Under the pieces are notes generated by a model. It saw only the letters and a program-made list of their open reading frames with translations, was not told the DNA's origin and made no database searches. Below, in pieces: positions 13,031-26,340 of a stretch of DNA of 64,000 nucleotides (positions are counted from its first letter, which is position 1; each line of letters begins with the position of its first letter). This DNA comes from Tyto alba. Taxonomy: Eukaryota; Chordata; Aves; Strigiformes; Tytonidae. The stretch is taken from positions 9,515,501 to 9,579,500 of the forward strand of contig NW_024881313.1 in assembly GCF_018691265.1 (NCBI RefSeq), read 5' to 3'. The translations under genes and the position numbers were made by a program.

Positions 13031-14874
13031 ATTTCAACTTTTTTTTTTTTTAACATTTGCCATATATGAAACTTTGTGTATGCCAAAGCATCTGAGTTGT
13101 GGCAAAGCTGAACAACTTAATATTTACCTCCTGTAAACATTCACTTGAAGAAAATTTTTTTGCCTGATGCTATTCAATAATGAATTGATGTTATGGGTCG
13201 GAGCTGTTTGGTTTTTTTTAGTGTAAAAACATTGAAAAAAGAGCTCACCATTTTTTTTTTTTTAACATATGACAAAAAGTAGGTAAGATATGCAGATTTT
13301 ATCATAAAGTGTGATGGGTTGTTTCTTGGCTTTCATCTTTTCAGAAAATCATCGGACATCTTTTACTAAGTGTATTATGTTCTAAGGATGATCAATTTAC
13401 CTCATTCTTCTTCAAAAGTGTTTTGCAGGTTCTATGTGCTCTGCTTGTGCATGTGTATAGGGAGATCCACTTCCTTTTTCAGCATCCCCAGCTTTGGTCA
13501 CCAACTTTGCTTTTGTATTTTGTTCAGGTCATCTAAATATATTCTGTATAACATCATGGTTGTGTTTTTCCTAGTTTGGCATTCCAGTTTGTGTCTGTAA
13601 GTTTTCTTCTTTCCCATCAACTGTATTCTGAAATACTGAATCAAGAAGTAATTTGTGAATTAGACAAGAGCCACCTAAAATAACAGTAATCTACTACTTA
13701 TATGACTTCTGTGAGGACAGTGCTACAAGTGAATGCTTTTCTTTGTATGGAGACCTAAAGGCATCATACTTCAATCTGCTTATGCAATGTAATAGGTAAC
13801 TACAGTTTTAGTAAAGCTACTTACTTGGTTGGTCCAAGTCAGCCTACTTGGTTGAACAGTAAAATAGCATTAATTATTTCAGTTTGAAATTCCGACTGCA
13901 GTTATTTTGATGGTATAATAATACTGATTTTAATTAGATGTATACTAGTGTCAAGATGGGGAATATCTGTGAGTTTTTCAATATGCAGCCTAAGCATATG
14001 AAATAACCTAACAAAGCAAACCTTTCTGCTGATTTGTCCATGGGTCATTAGGGTTTATATCTGATTGTTTGACAAGGAAATCTGTGTAACTCCTAAAGGT
14101 TGAAAGAAAACCTAATATCTCATTTCTCCTTACATGAGAAGTTTATACGTTATTAACAGCACCCTTTCATTTTTGTGGTCCATTTTGGCTTGGATTTTCT
14201 CTGGTTTTAGTTCCATTGAAAAGGAACTTCAGTAGAATCTGAGTTCTGATCCATTTCATTCATGCTGAAAATGGGTAATTTTTTGGTTCTGATGCAAAAT
14301 TACAGTGGAGCTAATTTTTAAATAATGCAGTTTTGCAGAGGATTTTGGTCTGCCTTTCTCCATTTATCTTCAGGCTGATGCACAGAGACTTGCTTAAATA
14401 TAGGCTTGTCAACCTCACCTAAAAGAATATCCTAGTTTTCACAGCCTTCAGGTTGTAATTCTGAGATGTTTTCCAAAGATGTTTTACAGTTACTTCATCT
14501 GGCATCTTTTTACCCTAGCAGCTTTGTCTTGAGATTGAGGAATTAATATTTTTTTCCCTGCTGCTATCATTAAAACCTACACAATTCTTTCCAGGATAAA
14601 TATACTAAATGAATTATGTCAGTAATGCTTTCATTTATTCAAAACCTGAAGCTAGATTGGTGGTCTATTGAGAAAACTATGCTAGTTTAGATAGCTCTGT
14701 ACTTGATTAGTTCTTTGGCGCAATGGTAGAGCCAGGATATTGTATGAATCCCCACCTTGCCCTAATTAATTTCTGCCACAAGAATGTTTGGAGAAATTCT
14801 AATGCCTTGCATAACAAAAAACAAAAAACAATTTTTTTTTTTTTTTTTGCTAATGGGATAATTACTTCCATTTA

Positions 14875-14960
14875 ATGGCACTCCTCATCCTGTAGGATCT
14901 CAAAGCACTTCACGGATTCACATATTAGCTCTTGGAACTGCTTTGTGCAGTGGTGCAAAG
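14875..14960 (+). repeat. Possible L2/MIR-like amniote relic
   Basis: The segment contains cctgtaggatctcaaagcac followed by ttcacggattcacatatta. The core ggatctcaaagcacttcac resembles the common ancient amniote motif ggatct(c/t)aaagcactttac. It directly follows an 18-base T run (14831-14848). The call rests on this short core only. Confidence 0.4.
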
Positions 14961-16078
14961 CTGCCACACCCTGGGTGAAATCTGGCATCTCTGTAGCGGT
15001 GGAAAGGCTTTTTGTCTTCAGTTATGATTTGGAGGGTGTATGTTAGGGAGACACACTGCAATTATTCAAGTTGGAAATTAGACTGGATTATGAGAGTATT
15101 GTTGTAAGTGTTACTGGATTTACCCTGATAAGTGTACTGTATCCACAAGAATCACCCAATTGGCAAAGGCTCAAAAAATGCTGAATACTGAATGAGAATC
15201 ACTGTATCCAGCGTATGTGAGACCACCCATCTAAATTGTCATCTGCTGCTTTTTTCGAGAGAGAAAGAAGAAAACAAGGTAGTGATGCTAGAGCTCTTAG
15301 CTACTGACAGTTTGGTGTATTGAAAGGCAAGGAAAATGACCATTTATGATTCTGCATCATTTCAAGAGATGATTCTCTTACGTAAATTGCTCCAAGAGTG
15401 AATAATCTTCTTTGTTGAAAAAAATTTTAAAATAAACCATATATTTTAACTTGGCCTGAATATGGCTCACTTGGTTCAAAGACTGATTAAATTATCTGTT
15501 AGTTGCTTGTTTTTAGAACTGGATATATTTAGAAATCTCTTTACTGGGAGAATGGGAACAGTCACTACTTCACATTTTCTTAGAATAAGCTAAACAATAT
15601 GTAGTTTTCTACATTAGGACAAGATTCTTCGTCTTGTCCATGTAACTCTTTTTCAAGTAGTTTTCCAATTTACAAGATTAATTTTCTAAAGTGTAAACAG
15701 TGAGTACTAAGAGTATTTTGACTACTACTGTTGTAGCATAGAATATTAAAATTTTCTTATTTATTCTTGACATTGTAACTAAAATATGACCTTTTAAAAA
15801 GCTGAAAGGTGTGAAATTCCATGCTCAAAATGACTGTGTCCTTTTCTGATACCAGAGGTATCAATACTGTCTCATGGTTACTCGGGACCTGTTTTATGAA
15901 GTCAATCTGATGAAGATCTAGCTCTTAGTTGCATCGGTTATTTGATTTTCATACCAGTACCATTATTTATTCTCACCTAGTTTGTGTTGGTATTATGCTA
16001 GTGTGGACTTTGGAGTAACATTAGGAATGTATCTACTGGTGTGGCACAAAGACTAAGGGGAAGACTGAGGTTTAGTCA

Positions 16079-16096
16079 TTTTTTTTTTTTTTTTTT
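16079..16096. repeat. Poly(T) tract
   Basis: An uninterrupted run of 18 T lies in the first intron. It is one of several homopolymer runs in the window and probably varies in length between individuals. Confidence 0.9.
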
Positions 16097-16782
16097 CTGG
16101 TTATCTGTTACTGTTTCAGGATTGTGTGTGTAAACTGGGACTTCACCAGCAGTGATATTCATCCCAGTTGCCAGTCATGTGGACACAATGTGTTTCAAGT
16201 CCTGGCTGCTAGGACACCTTGTATTCACACTGCAAATGATGTGCTTTAGCCCTGTCCTTGTATATGACTTTCACCTTGATTCCACCAGATGTGGAATGAT
16301 TTTGAGCTTTCCAGCAGCACAGTAAAGTGCATTTTGTATGATTCTGAGTAGGGATGCAGGAAAGACTGGCACCAGAAAGAACCAGCCCTTCATACTAAAT
16401 TGGTAATGTAGACACAACCCTTGAAATTTCTTGTTTGTGCCTATTGGTACCCTCCTTTCCTTGGCAAAGCACCTCTAGTTGTTCTTGATTACATTTTTAT
16501 TCCTTAATAGCACAGGTGCACTTTCCCCCCTCTCTCTCCAGGTTGATCATGATTTGTCTAGGAGAACGTAGCAGACTTCCTTCTCTGGAAGGACTAAAGT
16601 CTCTCCATCTAATTTTCAGACAGAATTAGGGTTTCTCAAAATGATAGTGTTTTTATGATTTTGGTGTAAACTTGAGCGCACATGCTTCTTTTGCAGGATG
16701 ATTGGTTTGTTTGGACCTCTCCTTTTGCAGAGACAGAAGCAGTAGCATCCAGAATAAGATTAAGACTTGAAGAGTAGGCTTT

Positions 16783-17025
16783 AATCATTGAATCAATTAG
16801 GTTGGAAAATACCTTTAAGATTATAAATTCAACCGTTAATCTAGCACTGCCAAGTCCACCACTAAACTGTGTCTCTAAGCACCACATCTGTGTGTCTTTT
16901 AAATACCTCCAGGGATGGTGACTCAACTACTTCCCTGGGCAGCCTGTTCCAATGCTTGACAGCCCTTTCAGTGAAGAAATTTTTCCTACTATCCAATCTA
17001 AACTTCCCCTGGTGCAACTTGAGGC
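16783..17025 (-). repeat. CR1 LINE 3' end
   Basis: The + strand shows the reverse of a CR1 3' end: aatcattgaatcaattaggt, then ttggaaaatacctttaagat, then the blocks gcactgccaagtccaccact, ctccagggatggtgactcaa, gggcagcctgttccaatgct and gtgaagaaatttttcctact. The match is close over about 240 bp, so this is a fairly recent 5'-truncated insertion antisense to the host gene. Confidence 0.9.
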
Positions 17026-18137
17026 AATGATACAAACATCATCATAATAATTCTGTAGGGTATCTGCATGTATTTTAAGGCATGGCTTTAAGAACAGAAA
17101 AAATGGCTCTTACACTTTCTCAAAAGAATTATAAAACTTGATCTTTCTGTTTCTTTTATCCAGAGTCACACTTAAGGATGCTGGGGCTGGGACCTAGTCT
17201 TGTGATTATACATCAGCTTCTGTTTCTTTTTGAGGTCAGAGCTACAAAATGACAGTCAGTAAAATTAATATCTAGCTGTCTAGTTACCTTATTTCTGTGC
17301 TTTTGTTGTAGTGATTCCTTGATAAATCTAAATCAAAGTAAATGACATTTTTTTCTTAGCAGTTTTGATAGAATAGGACAACAAAAGCCAGGGTTTTTCA
17401 ATCTAGCTCATTAGTCCTAGATCCTGTCTTTTGGTCACTGAATCATGTGTGATTTGTTGCTTAGAAGAAAGTTGAAGGAACCTGTCGCAAATAGACAGAA
17501 ATATCCACGTAAGAATTTTGTTCCTGAATCTTACACAATGATTTTATTTATGCTCAGAAGTGCAAACTTTGATATAAATATTTATTTTCCGCATCCATAT
17601 GCGTTTCTGAATTCCACCAAGTTTCTGCTTTTACATATTGTGACAGTGAGCTTTTCAAGTAAATTTGTGTTTAAAGAAATAAAAAAGAGCAGAGTTATCC
17701 TCAACCCCTGGCTGGTAGCTAAAACTTTAAACAGTGATAGGGAAAGCAAATTTCCTGGTGCCCACATTGTGTGTTTGTGCTCCAAATTCTTGCCTATGAG
17801 ACTCCTACTGCCTAGCAGCAAGGTGTGTACAGTAATTGTCAGCCTCAATGTAAAGAGATTATAAACTGCTTTTAAAGAAGACTTATAGGAAGAAAATGCA
17901 TAGCTGACTCTAACTTGGGAGCTCATATGCCCATAGCAGGAGTACAGAACTTGGTTGCTGGTGATGACAGTGTGGACTGTGTTCATTGACCCAGAACATT
18001 TATTCCAGAAAGGGAAGAAGCAAAATTATTCTTTCACTTGTAGCTTTTGCTATGTAAAATATACTTGAAAGCTCTACTTCTTTTAACCCTTGTCTCAATA
18101 ATATGTTAAACCTTTAATTACACATTGTGTTAAATTT

Positions 18138-18190
18138 CATAGAATCATAGAATCATTTAGGTTGGAAAAGACCCTTAAGATCATGACTTC
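18138..18190 (-). repeat. CR1 LINE 3'-tail fragment
   Basis: About 50 bases read catagaatcatagaatcatt followed by taggttggaaaagaccctta. This is the terminal part of a CR1 on the minus strand, ending abruptly after agatcat. The double atagaatc unit is the 3'-terminal microsatellite typical of CR1. Confidence 0.9.
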
Positions 18191-21100
18191 AATTAAAATT
18201 GATAGAGGCATAAAGATTTCAATGATATTAAGTCCCTATACAAAAAATCAATGAGTGTGAGTAGGAGAGAAACCCAGATGAATGCCTTCAGGGTCACAGG
18301 CTTTTAGCTACATGGCTGAAATGTGAATTCAGCTGTTATCTTCTGTTTTTCTTGGTCATACACCCTTTAGCGTATGGGATCTTGGAACCAACCAATGCAT
18401 AAGTTCTTTAATGTGTATTTAGTGGACTTAGAAGCAACTTCAGTACCAAAATATTTCAGTGGGCAGTCAGGAAGTATTCAGAGGTTCTGACGGTAGAGTG
18501 CCAGGAAATCACGGCATGTATGGAGAGGGAATTTGCAGTAACTGCAGTGAAAGGCTTTTGGGGATATAGATACAGATCTGTAGAAAAACAGGCTTGCCTA
18601 ATTCTTTTAAATTGCTGCATCTTTATTCCCTTCACTGTGAAGCGCTACTCTGTTTGGATTTGTCACAGCAGTTTTAATAATTAACTACAGTAGAACTTGT
18701 TTGAGATGAGCTTATCTGAACTCAGATTAATCTCACTGTTTCCTTGTTCCTGTGTTTCCTCCCATTTGCTGCTTCTGTTGTTTCTCATTTTGCTGTGGTA
18801 TATTTCTGTGGGCTGAGTGCTTGCTGCAAATTCACTGTTGGATTTGTATTTTTTTGTTTGTTTGTTTCCATGGTAATGAACATGGCAAAAAGATTTCTTT
18901 ATAAAATACAAAAAAATAGGCCAATCCAGGTTCAGCAAGAGCTTGTGTCTGCTTCTTTTTTAACTTAGTAAAGTGGTCCTGATGATGAAAGCTCATGATG
19001 TACTCTGACACTTCAGCAGTGGAAACTTCATTTGCAAGGATCTGGAAAAATCATAAGGCTCTGCTATTGTTAATTGGTTATGCATTTTAATTGAAAGTGT
19101 TCTGGTACTGTTATAGGATGGATCTACATGGGAGAGTAAAATGGAGATGCTGCTGACAATGGAAAAAGTACTAGAGATGACACTGCCAGTGGTTACGAAA
19201 GTGTAGAAGGCTGGCTCTATTTAGACTTTAAAGGTATCTGTGGTAAAGGAGCAAATCTGAAGATTTTCTTTCAGTTAATACATAAAGAATATTTATTTTG
19301 TTTTCTTATTATAAAACCAAGGTATTATGAAAAAATAAGAAAATGACAGTGCTGTAAGGAAAATTTTTCTTGCATCTGTGTGTGTTCTGCTGGATGGTTA
19401 TCAGTTCCCATCTATCCATTCAAAATCTTTTATTGGTATCAAATAGTTCATGGTAACAATAAAAGCAATTGTTAATGTTAAATGTTGCTTCTTTATAATT
19501 TTACTTGTTCAAAGTATTGGAAACAAGTTAACTTACGGACTATTAGTAAGTACTAGGGAGATACAGACTTTGTAGCTGCTCTTTTCTCTAACACCTTGTT
19601 CCTTGTTTACAACAACAACATAACTTGCAACAACAGCACAACTTGCATTTTAGGAAGTAATACTATTTATCAAAATATTTTCAAACTAATCTAGGGGGCA
19701 GGGGAAGAAGAATTGGTGTAGTGCTAAAATCTGGATCTCACTCCACTCATAGCACTTTATTCAAACACCCACTCTTGTAAAACTAACAAACCACCCACGA
19801 AAAAAGTCAGTCCCAAAACTACCTATTAGAATGCCTTTGAATATTCAACAGTTCAAAAGCATTTTCAAATAACATATTTCGTTCAGTGTCATTTAAAGAG
19901 CTAAACTAATCTGTTTTCTTTCTTTTGTGGATATGTTTCATGCCAATATTTCCAGCTGTTTTCACCATTTCAAATCTGTGGTCTGAAACTTAAGCTACGT
20001 CTATTGTTTCACAAAGCTATGTGTACATGTCAAATTCAGTTAACTGTACTCTGTCAAGCTTTATGTTAAAAAGCCTCAGTCAAAAACAGACTTTAGAAAT
20101 ATTAAGAGTTTTAAGCAGATTGTTGTAATGTAGATTGGGTCTAGATGTACAGTGAGATACATACAGAAGACTTAGGAAGAGAATGTTTGTGTGCCTGAGT
20201 CAGTAAGAATTTTCCTCATAGATATTCTATAATTATTACTACAGGCACTTCCTGATAATGCTGAATTTAACTGAGTATCTTAGAGCAATATAGAAGTGTT
20301 CAAATTCTACACCTTAAATATGGATTTAAAATTTCATTTGTGGAACTGTTTAGCATATGGATAATACATAAACTAAGCTGGTCTTGAGCTGATACTTCTA
20401 TTACATTGTTTTCCTCTGACATCATTGTCAGACTTGCAGAAGAGTACACTGTGACAATATGTCTAGGCTTAAACAATTACAGATAATTAGAGTGGTAAAT
20501 GTCATGATTTACAAGTGTTAGTGAAATATGTTTTTAATTATTACTTTGCTTTGTGTCATATTCCATCCCTTGAAGCCAGCAATACCCTCAAGAAGCTCTA
20601 GCCCATTTATGGAACTTCTCCACTCCCTACTAATTATCTGTAATTAATACCTTGCTAAAAAGTTGGAATTGCTTAGTCTTGTAGTATCACTCATTACCCA
20701 TATATTTAAAAATGCAACTTAATTCAAAGTACATTTTTTCACAGATAAATTTTTCTCTTTCATTCTGAGGCAAAATAACAAAATATATTTTCTTTTTTGA
20801 ATCTGTTATTCACATTACTAGAAAATAGTTTATGTTCTACCAGAAAATTTTCCTTAAAAACAAAACAAAAAGGGGCAATGTTTTGGTAATGAATATTTGA
20901 AATTGGAAGTTACTAGGCCATTTCTGGGTGCAATTGGCAATTTATCTCTGGACCTCTTTGCTCTAAACATCACTCCATCTTACATATTTTGGAACTAGAG
21001 TTCCCTGTTCGTTTCTATTTTCTGTTGACCTTTTTTGTATCTTGATTATTTAAAGACTATAAATTATTTCTGTGTAATTAAAAAATATTCAGAATTGTCT

Positions 21101-22534
21101 TTTTGAAACCCGTTTTTACGTTAATATTCTGAAATAAGTCTTTCTTTTTGAGTTACTCCATCTTATTGTCTTTTTTTTTTTTTTTGTTACTTAAAGCACT
21201 TAAAAACTCCTGTAGAGAAGTGTAAGACTTAAATTACTTTTCTAAGTGGGCTGTGTAAAAGGATCTTCTTTTTGATTGCAGCTGTGTTAAATTAAAATGA
21301 CAAAAATAACTAACTTTTATATCAAAGTGATATCTGTGATTTTTCTAAGATGTTTGTGTGTATTAGTGATACAATTCATATGCATAATGCTGGTGAATTC
21401 CTTGAATTTCACTGATACATTATAAAGCAAGAATAGAAGCTAAAGATTTTTGTCATCGTTTTTATTAAACTTCTTGAGGAAACTATATATAAAAAAAGGG
21501 CACGTTGTATTGCAGCACTCATTTAGATCTTCTTTAACCCACTTAGATTTTTGCATTCTTGACAATTTTGAATTCTTGAATCCTGGACGAGACTGTGAAT
21601 TACTGAGCACAGTATCTGGACTGTCACATTTTATTTGAAGCATGAATTTGTAGACATGGTTAAATTTGACACAGTGTAAAGGTTATTTCAGATTTTCTGA
21701 AGGAAAGATTATGCATTACAGAGCTAATTGTCATTTTTTTAAGGAGTTAACCAGCACCTTGTTTGAGGTTGCTGAACCTGATAACAGCCCACTTGCATAA
21801 TAAGATGTTTCACTGAGGCTTTTACTGAAGTCTAAGGAAACTGAACAGATTTGGATTAAGAGTAAGGATTTACCAGAGTAGATTGTTTGTTAGAAGACAA
21901 GAAACAAAGTAAAGTGTATGTCCAGTTTTCACAGCAGTAAATCACCAGTGAAGTTCTGTGAAGATCTGTGTTGGGACCTGTGTAGTTCATTTGTTTGTAA
22001 ATAATTTGGAATGGGAAGTGGATATACCCATTTTTTATCCCTGGGTAGTAGAGATGAGGGCTAACTAAGAAAGTTTGTAGAAGGATGTTATGATAAAATT
22101 GATAGGTAAGTGTAGGTAAATGGAAAGCAAAAAGGTTGATCAAAGTTTTGAAGTAGCTTCCACAGATGAAATGACTGAATAGGTGTTGATCCCTTTATCT
22201 GTGAAAAGATGTGAGAAGAGATGTGGTGGAGCATTTTGAAGGGCTGAGAAAGTGGTTTTGCACTCCCTTTTCTGTCACAACAATAGGGCATGTCCTCAAA
22301 AGAGTGATGAATCAGATGCTCCCTCATGCAGGTGCTAAAAAAATACTGCTGTTCAAAAAGTGATTGGGTGAATTCAGGATTCCTCTAATTCACTGAGGAC
22401 TGTTAAGGTACTCACTTCTGGTTCAAGGTGTCTCTCAGGGACTTCTTAATTTAAGGATTTTCTAAACCAAGATAATAGCTTTATATGAGGCCAAGGGAGT
22501 ATTCTGGGAAAGTAAGAAGATGTGATTGTTTGAC

Positions 22535-22600
22535 TATCTACTGTCAACCTCTACTAGAGACTGGATACTGGGCTAGGCAGCCTGTAGACCTACCGAATAC
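22535..22600 (+). repeat. Old CR1/L3-like 3'-tail relic
   Basis: The segment ctggatactgggctaggcag, then cctgtagacctacc, resembles the conserved 3' part of old amniote CR1/L3 LINEs (a caggatactgggctagatgg core). The same motif occurs inverted at 59436-59480, at the 3' end of the long relic there. It is diverged and short. Confidence 0.5.
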
Positions 22601-23526
22601 ATCCATTATTATTAAAGATCCTATCTTAAATTATCCTTCCTTGTTACATATAATCATGTAATCATCTATCTGGGAAGACTAGTAATTTAGCAATATGAAA
22701 ATAGACTGGAACTTTATCTTAATTAAGCCAGTACATCTTGAGGTAGTCCTGTCTGATAAGGTCCCAGTTCCTGCTTTTGTACTTACCTATGCTTTGACTT
22801 GAGAGGCTCTGCTCCCTACTCAGTTTTCCATTAAGAGGATTCTTATGATCACTATCTATAGGAAGCCAAACTGCTTGGGAAGGGTGTGTTGAGAGAAGAA
22901 TTCCTCTTCTACATGACTAGAAAGTAGGCTTTTTTTTTTTTTTTTAATCTGGAAGGCTTATGGAGCAGCATGAAACTTTTCCATTTTACGTGCAGATAAC
23001 TGGAGAAAAATACAGAGGGAAATATATAAGGAATACAGACGTTCTTGGTTACTACCATCCTTTTTTTGATGCTGCAAAAACCAAACCAGACAAGGCATTT
23101 GAAGACACATGCTTCTACAATTTATTAACTTGTTGTCATATTCTAAAGTTTGTTACTAGAAGGTCAGTGATTTCTTTTGGTGAGGCATCAACCCCATCAA
23201 AAATTTTTTTTATACATGTAACTTCTTGTTGATTTAGTTAACAAAAAAAAAGTGTAGCAAGATACCCCTAATTGAATTATTTGTGGTTATAAAGTGTTCA
23301 TTTACTTCTGTAACACCTTCCTGGATAGCTATAATTTAGCATAAGATTCTTGAAAGTGTTTTATTTCTGATCCATCCTGAACATACCTACCTCATACAGC
23401 ATGTATTATTCTGGACAGGATTGGTAAAATATAAGGTTTAATTAATGAAAGAAAATTTGTTATTGCTTAAAAGTATGATTTCTTTAAGACTAATTAAGAA
23501 TGTTTATTCTTTTTTATTTATTACAG

Positions 23527-23631
23527 TGTACAGACTATGACCTGGATTATGGAACTGAATGTTTGCATCTGGCTCTGAAATACTGTAAAACAAATGCCAA
23601 ACTTGTTGAAGGAACAGCTGACCTCTGGAAG
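23527..23631 (+). CDS. Coding exon B, 35 codons, phase 0 to 0
   Basis: This is an internal exon between the acceptor tatttattacag and the donor aag|gtaaag. The peptide starts [20 protein letters not shown] and ends [11 protein letters not shown]. The spacing of Leu, Ala and Cys with aromatic residues is typical of a helical repeat pair (TPR or ARM type). That is a structural impression, not a family match. It joins exon A in phase 0 to read ...YEAYQQ-CTDYDL and joins exon C in phase 0. A second AG four bases into the exon would break the frame. Confidence 0.9.
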
Positions 23632-24800
23632 GTAAAGGCAATCATAATCTCTGGGGTTTATATATCTTTAAAAATAAATAGATTTTTACATTTTGCCATA
23701 AAAATTCAGAAGTGTTTTCAATTATAAAAGTTAGGCTTTTCTCTTTCAAATTTCAGAATTGTTTTGGGATTATCATGAGCTTTTTTTTTTTTTAGAACTC
23801 ATTGTTGTGGACAGACTCTGGCAGATGTTACCTGAGATAATCAATGAAGACAGTATTTATCTGGAAGTAGGAAAACTGACTAGGTACTTAAATAACCTGA
23901 GAATCTGGAAAACTATAAATCCATAATCTCTAAAACTAAGAACAGTCTTTTATAAAATGAGCTTTCTCCTGATATTTCTATATCTTTTGTCTATTTTCCT
24001 CCACTTTTCCTCTGAGGACATTTCTTTTTCTCTGATGCCAAATACCTGGCTAACAGCAGTTTGATTTTTAGAGCAGTTCATTACATTCAATAACACTGTA
24101 ATGTTTAAGGCTTCTTCAAACAATCTTTTAATTTTTTTTTAAACGTCATTTACCTTGTCTAATAATCTGTGGGTTCCTGATGACTGATAAAGCAGGTGTG
24201 TATACAGGTGCCAAAGGATATGTCCCTGCTGCTTAAAAGTATCTAATTTCATTGTTTTGTATGGTGGGACATTATTATTTCTCAGTAGCTGTTGTGTCAT
24301 ACAATTTTTAAGTTTTTTTTTTTAATTATTATTTATTCATTACCACATTGAAGGATCTGGAAGCAGCTTAAATCACTCCATCTGACAGTAAATTTCCCAC
24401 AATGTGACATGATTTCTAATAATATGACAATAAATCTTACACAGAAAGGTAATTTCCTGAATCTGCAGTGCAAATTTCCTGTTTTATTTAGCAGCAAAAT
24501 TTACTTATGCGCTGGTTGCATACAGCAACTTGTTTCAATATCTTTCAGGGAACATAGTCTTTCTGAAACAGTATATTGTCTCTTTTCATAATCAGTCGTC
24601 TAAGGGACAGATGATGTCATGCATATTTGTATTACATCACTTCTTGGATGGTTTCATTGTTCTCATTGCAGAGCATGGTACTCACTTGAATGGTAACAAA
24701 ATACACACGTAAAGTTAGTTTAGTTCTTCATAGTGTTTTAGTTCTTTATTATCTGTAGATACTCTGATGCCCAGCATATGCAATGTAGTCTTTTGACCAA

Positions 24801-25340
24801 GAATGATAGAATAATTAAGACTGAAAGATATATCTAGATGCCAGCTGATCCAACACCTTGCTGAAAGTGGGGCCAGGTTATTTAGATTAGGCTGTGCAGG
24901 GCCCTGTCCAATTGAGTTTTGAATATCTCCAAGAATGGAGATTTCACAGACTCTCTGGGGAAAACAGTTCCAATGCATATCTCGCCATGTGGAGAAGACT
25001 TTTTTGTAGTATTTGGTCAGAATTTCCCTTGCTGTCTTTTGCACTGGGAAAGGATGAAAGTTCAACAGATCTGCAAGAGAAGTCCAGCTTACTATTCTCT
25101 ATGGCCATTAATTAGGACCTTTCACCACCCTTCATCTTCTGCTCTTTGGCCTGAACAAGGCAAGTTCTCTTATACCATTTAGCAGTGATCTGCTGGGCTT
25201 CCTACTGTTTCTCATTGCATTATACTGGGGAGACCCACACTAGAAACCGTACTCCAGTGTGTTCTCAAAAGTGCTGAATACCAGGGAATAATGCCGCTAT
25301 TCCCTGTAATGAAGTCTACTTCCTTACTAATACAGCCCAG
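24801..25340 (-). repeat. CR1 LINE, 3' portion (minus strand)
   Basis: The + strand begins gaatgatagaataattaaga, a decayed CR1 tail. It continues through blocks typical of the CR1 3' region in reverse: ccctgtccaattgagttttg, aatatctccaagaatggaga, ttctgctctttggcctgaac, actggggagacccacac and ccgtactccagtgtg. It ends at aatacagcccag, within the C-terminal part of ORF2. It directly abuts plus-strand CR1 sequence at 25341, and the two together look like one inverted insertion. Confidence 0.85.
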
Positions 25341-26340
25341 TCATGCATGCCTGCAGGGCTGTGGTCTTACTGGCATCAGGGAGATGCAGTGGGATGTGAT
25401 GGACTATGACTGGAGTGTTGACATGGACGGATACAGGCTCTTCAGGAAGGAGAGGCAGGGGAAATCAGGAGGGGGTGTCACCCCCTATGTCAGTAACCAT
25501 CTGGAGTGCATTGAGCTCTGCCTGGGGATGGATGAGGAGCCGACCAAGAGCTTACGGGTCAGGATCAAAGGGAGGGCAGGGACAGGTGACATTATAGTGG
25601 GGGTCTGTTACAGGCCACCTGACCAGGAAGACCAAGCAGATGAGACCCTCTATAGACCGATAGGAGCAGCCTCACATTCACAAGCCCTGGTACTCATGGG
25701 ATCTTTCAATCACCCTGATACCTGTTAGAGGGACAACACAGCAGGGCGTAAGCGATCCAGGAGGGCACTGATGCTAACTTCCTTCTCCAAGTGATAGAGG
25801 TCCAATGAGGAGGGGTGCTATACTGGACCTTGTTCTCAACAATAAGCAGGGGCTGGTGGGGAGGGTGAAGCTCAAGGGCAGCCTTGTCTGCAGTGACTGT
25901 AAAATGGTGGAGTTCAAGATCCTTAAGGCAGTGAGGAGGACACACAGCAAGCTTGTTACCCTGGGCTTTGGGAGAGCAGACCACGGCCTCTTAACGGATC
26001 TGCTTGACAAAGCACCATGGGATAAAGCCCTACAGGGAAGAGGAGCCCAAGAAAGTTGGTTTAATATTCAGGGATCATCTCCTCCAAGCTCAGGAGTGAT
26101 GCGTTCTGACAAAGAGGAAGTCAGGTAAGAATGCCAGGAGGCCTGCATGGATGAACAAGGAGCTCCTGAAGAAGCTCAAACACAAAAAGGAAGTCTACAG
26201 AGAGTGGAAGCAAGGGCAAGTAGCCTGGGGGGCGGGGCGGAATACAGAGAAACTGAGCAGCCAGGGATCAGGCTAGGAAAGCCAAAGCCCTGATAGAATT
26301 AAACCTGGCCAGGGATGTCAAGGGCAAAAGGAAAGCAGTG
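25341..26340 (+). repeat. CR1 LINE, ORF2 endonuclease segment (plus strand), decayed
   Basis: Translated on the + strand, this gives a CR1-type apurinic-like endonuclease domain. Recognisable parts are MDGYRLFRKERQGKSGGGV, then IIVGVCYRPPDQE, LVLMGSFNHPD, then LDLVLNNKQGLVG and MVEFKILKAVRR. The linker follows, with [19 protein letters not shown]. The catalytic region around GSFNHPD has lost the usual GDFN Asp. Stops and frameshifts occur after residue 145 of the first open frame, so it is inactive. The segment ends near 26340, before the reverse-transcriptase domain. Confidence 0.92.

Larger units (their letters stand above)
4329..23526 (+). other. Intron of about 19.2 kb between exons A and B
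   Basis: This is the longest intron in the window. It contains a 5'-truncated CR1 (8170-8973), a solo LTR (12537-13025), two CR1 3' tails (16783-17025, 18138-18190), an older CR1 tail (22535-22600), weak MIR/L2-like relics and a G-quadruplex motif (10470-10489). The rest, including 4329-6050, 9430-12450, 13030-14870 and 18200-22500, is AT-rich sequence in which I recognise nothing. The 139-codon open frame at 17445-17864 is open on both strands and does not look like a gene. Confidence 0.75.

Noticed and set aside
12726..13136. Proline- and cysteine-rich open frames on both strands
   Set aside because: They fall in the GC-rich solo LTR. The sequence is explained by the LTR and its flanks.
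17445..17986. Overlapping open frames of 139 (+) and 134 (-) codons
   Set aside because: Both strands are open over the same stretch in low-GC sequence. There is no recognisable domain and no splice borders that fit the phase 0-0 intron.
22960..23232. 90-codon open frame ending 300 bp before exon B, with possible acceptor ttttacgtgcag
   Set aside because: The peptide looks plausible, but the only good donor (agaag|gtcagt) gives phase 2, which does not fit exon B. It could be a skipped or alternative exon, but I cannot support it.
25291..26128. Open frames of 145 and 107 codons
   Set aside because: They are remains of CR1 ORF2 endonuclease, described as a repeat and not as a host gene.
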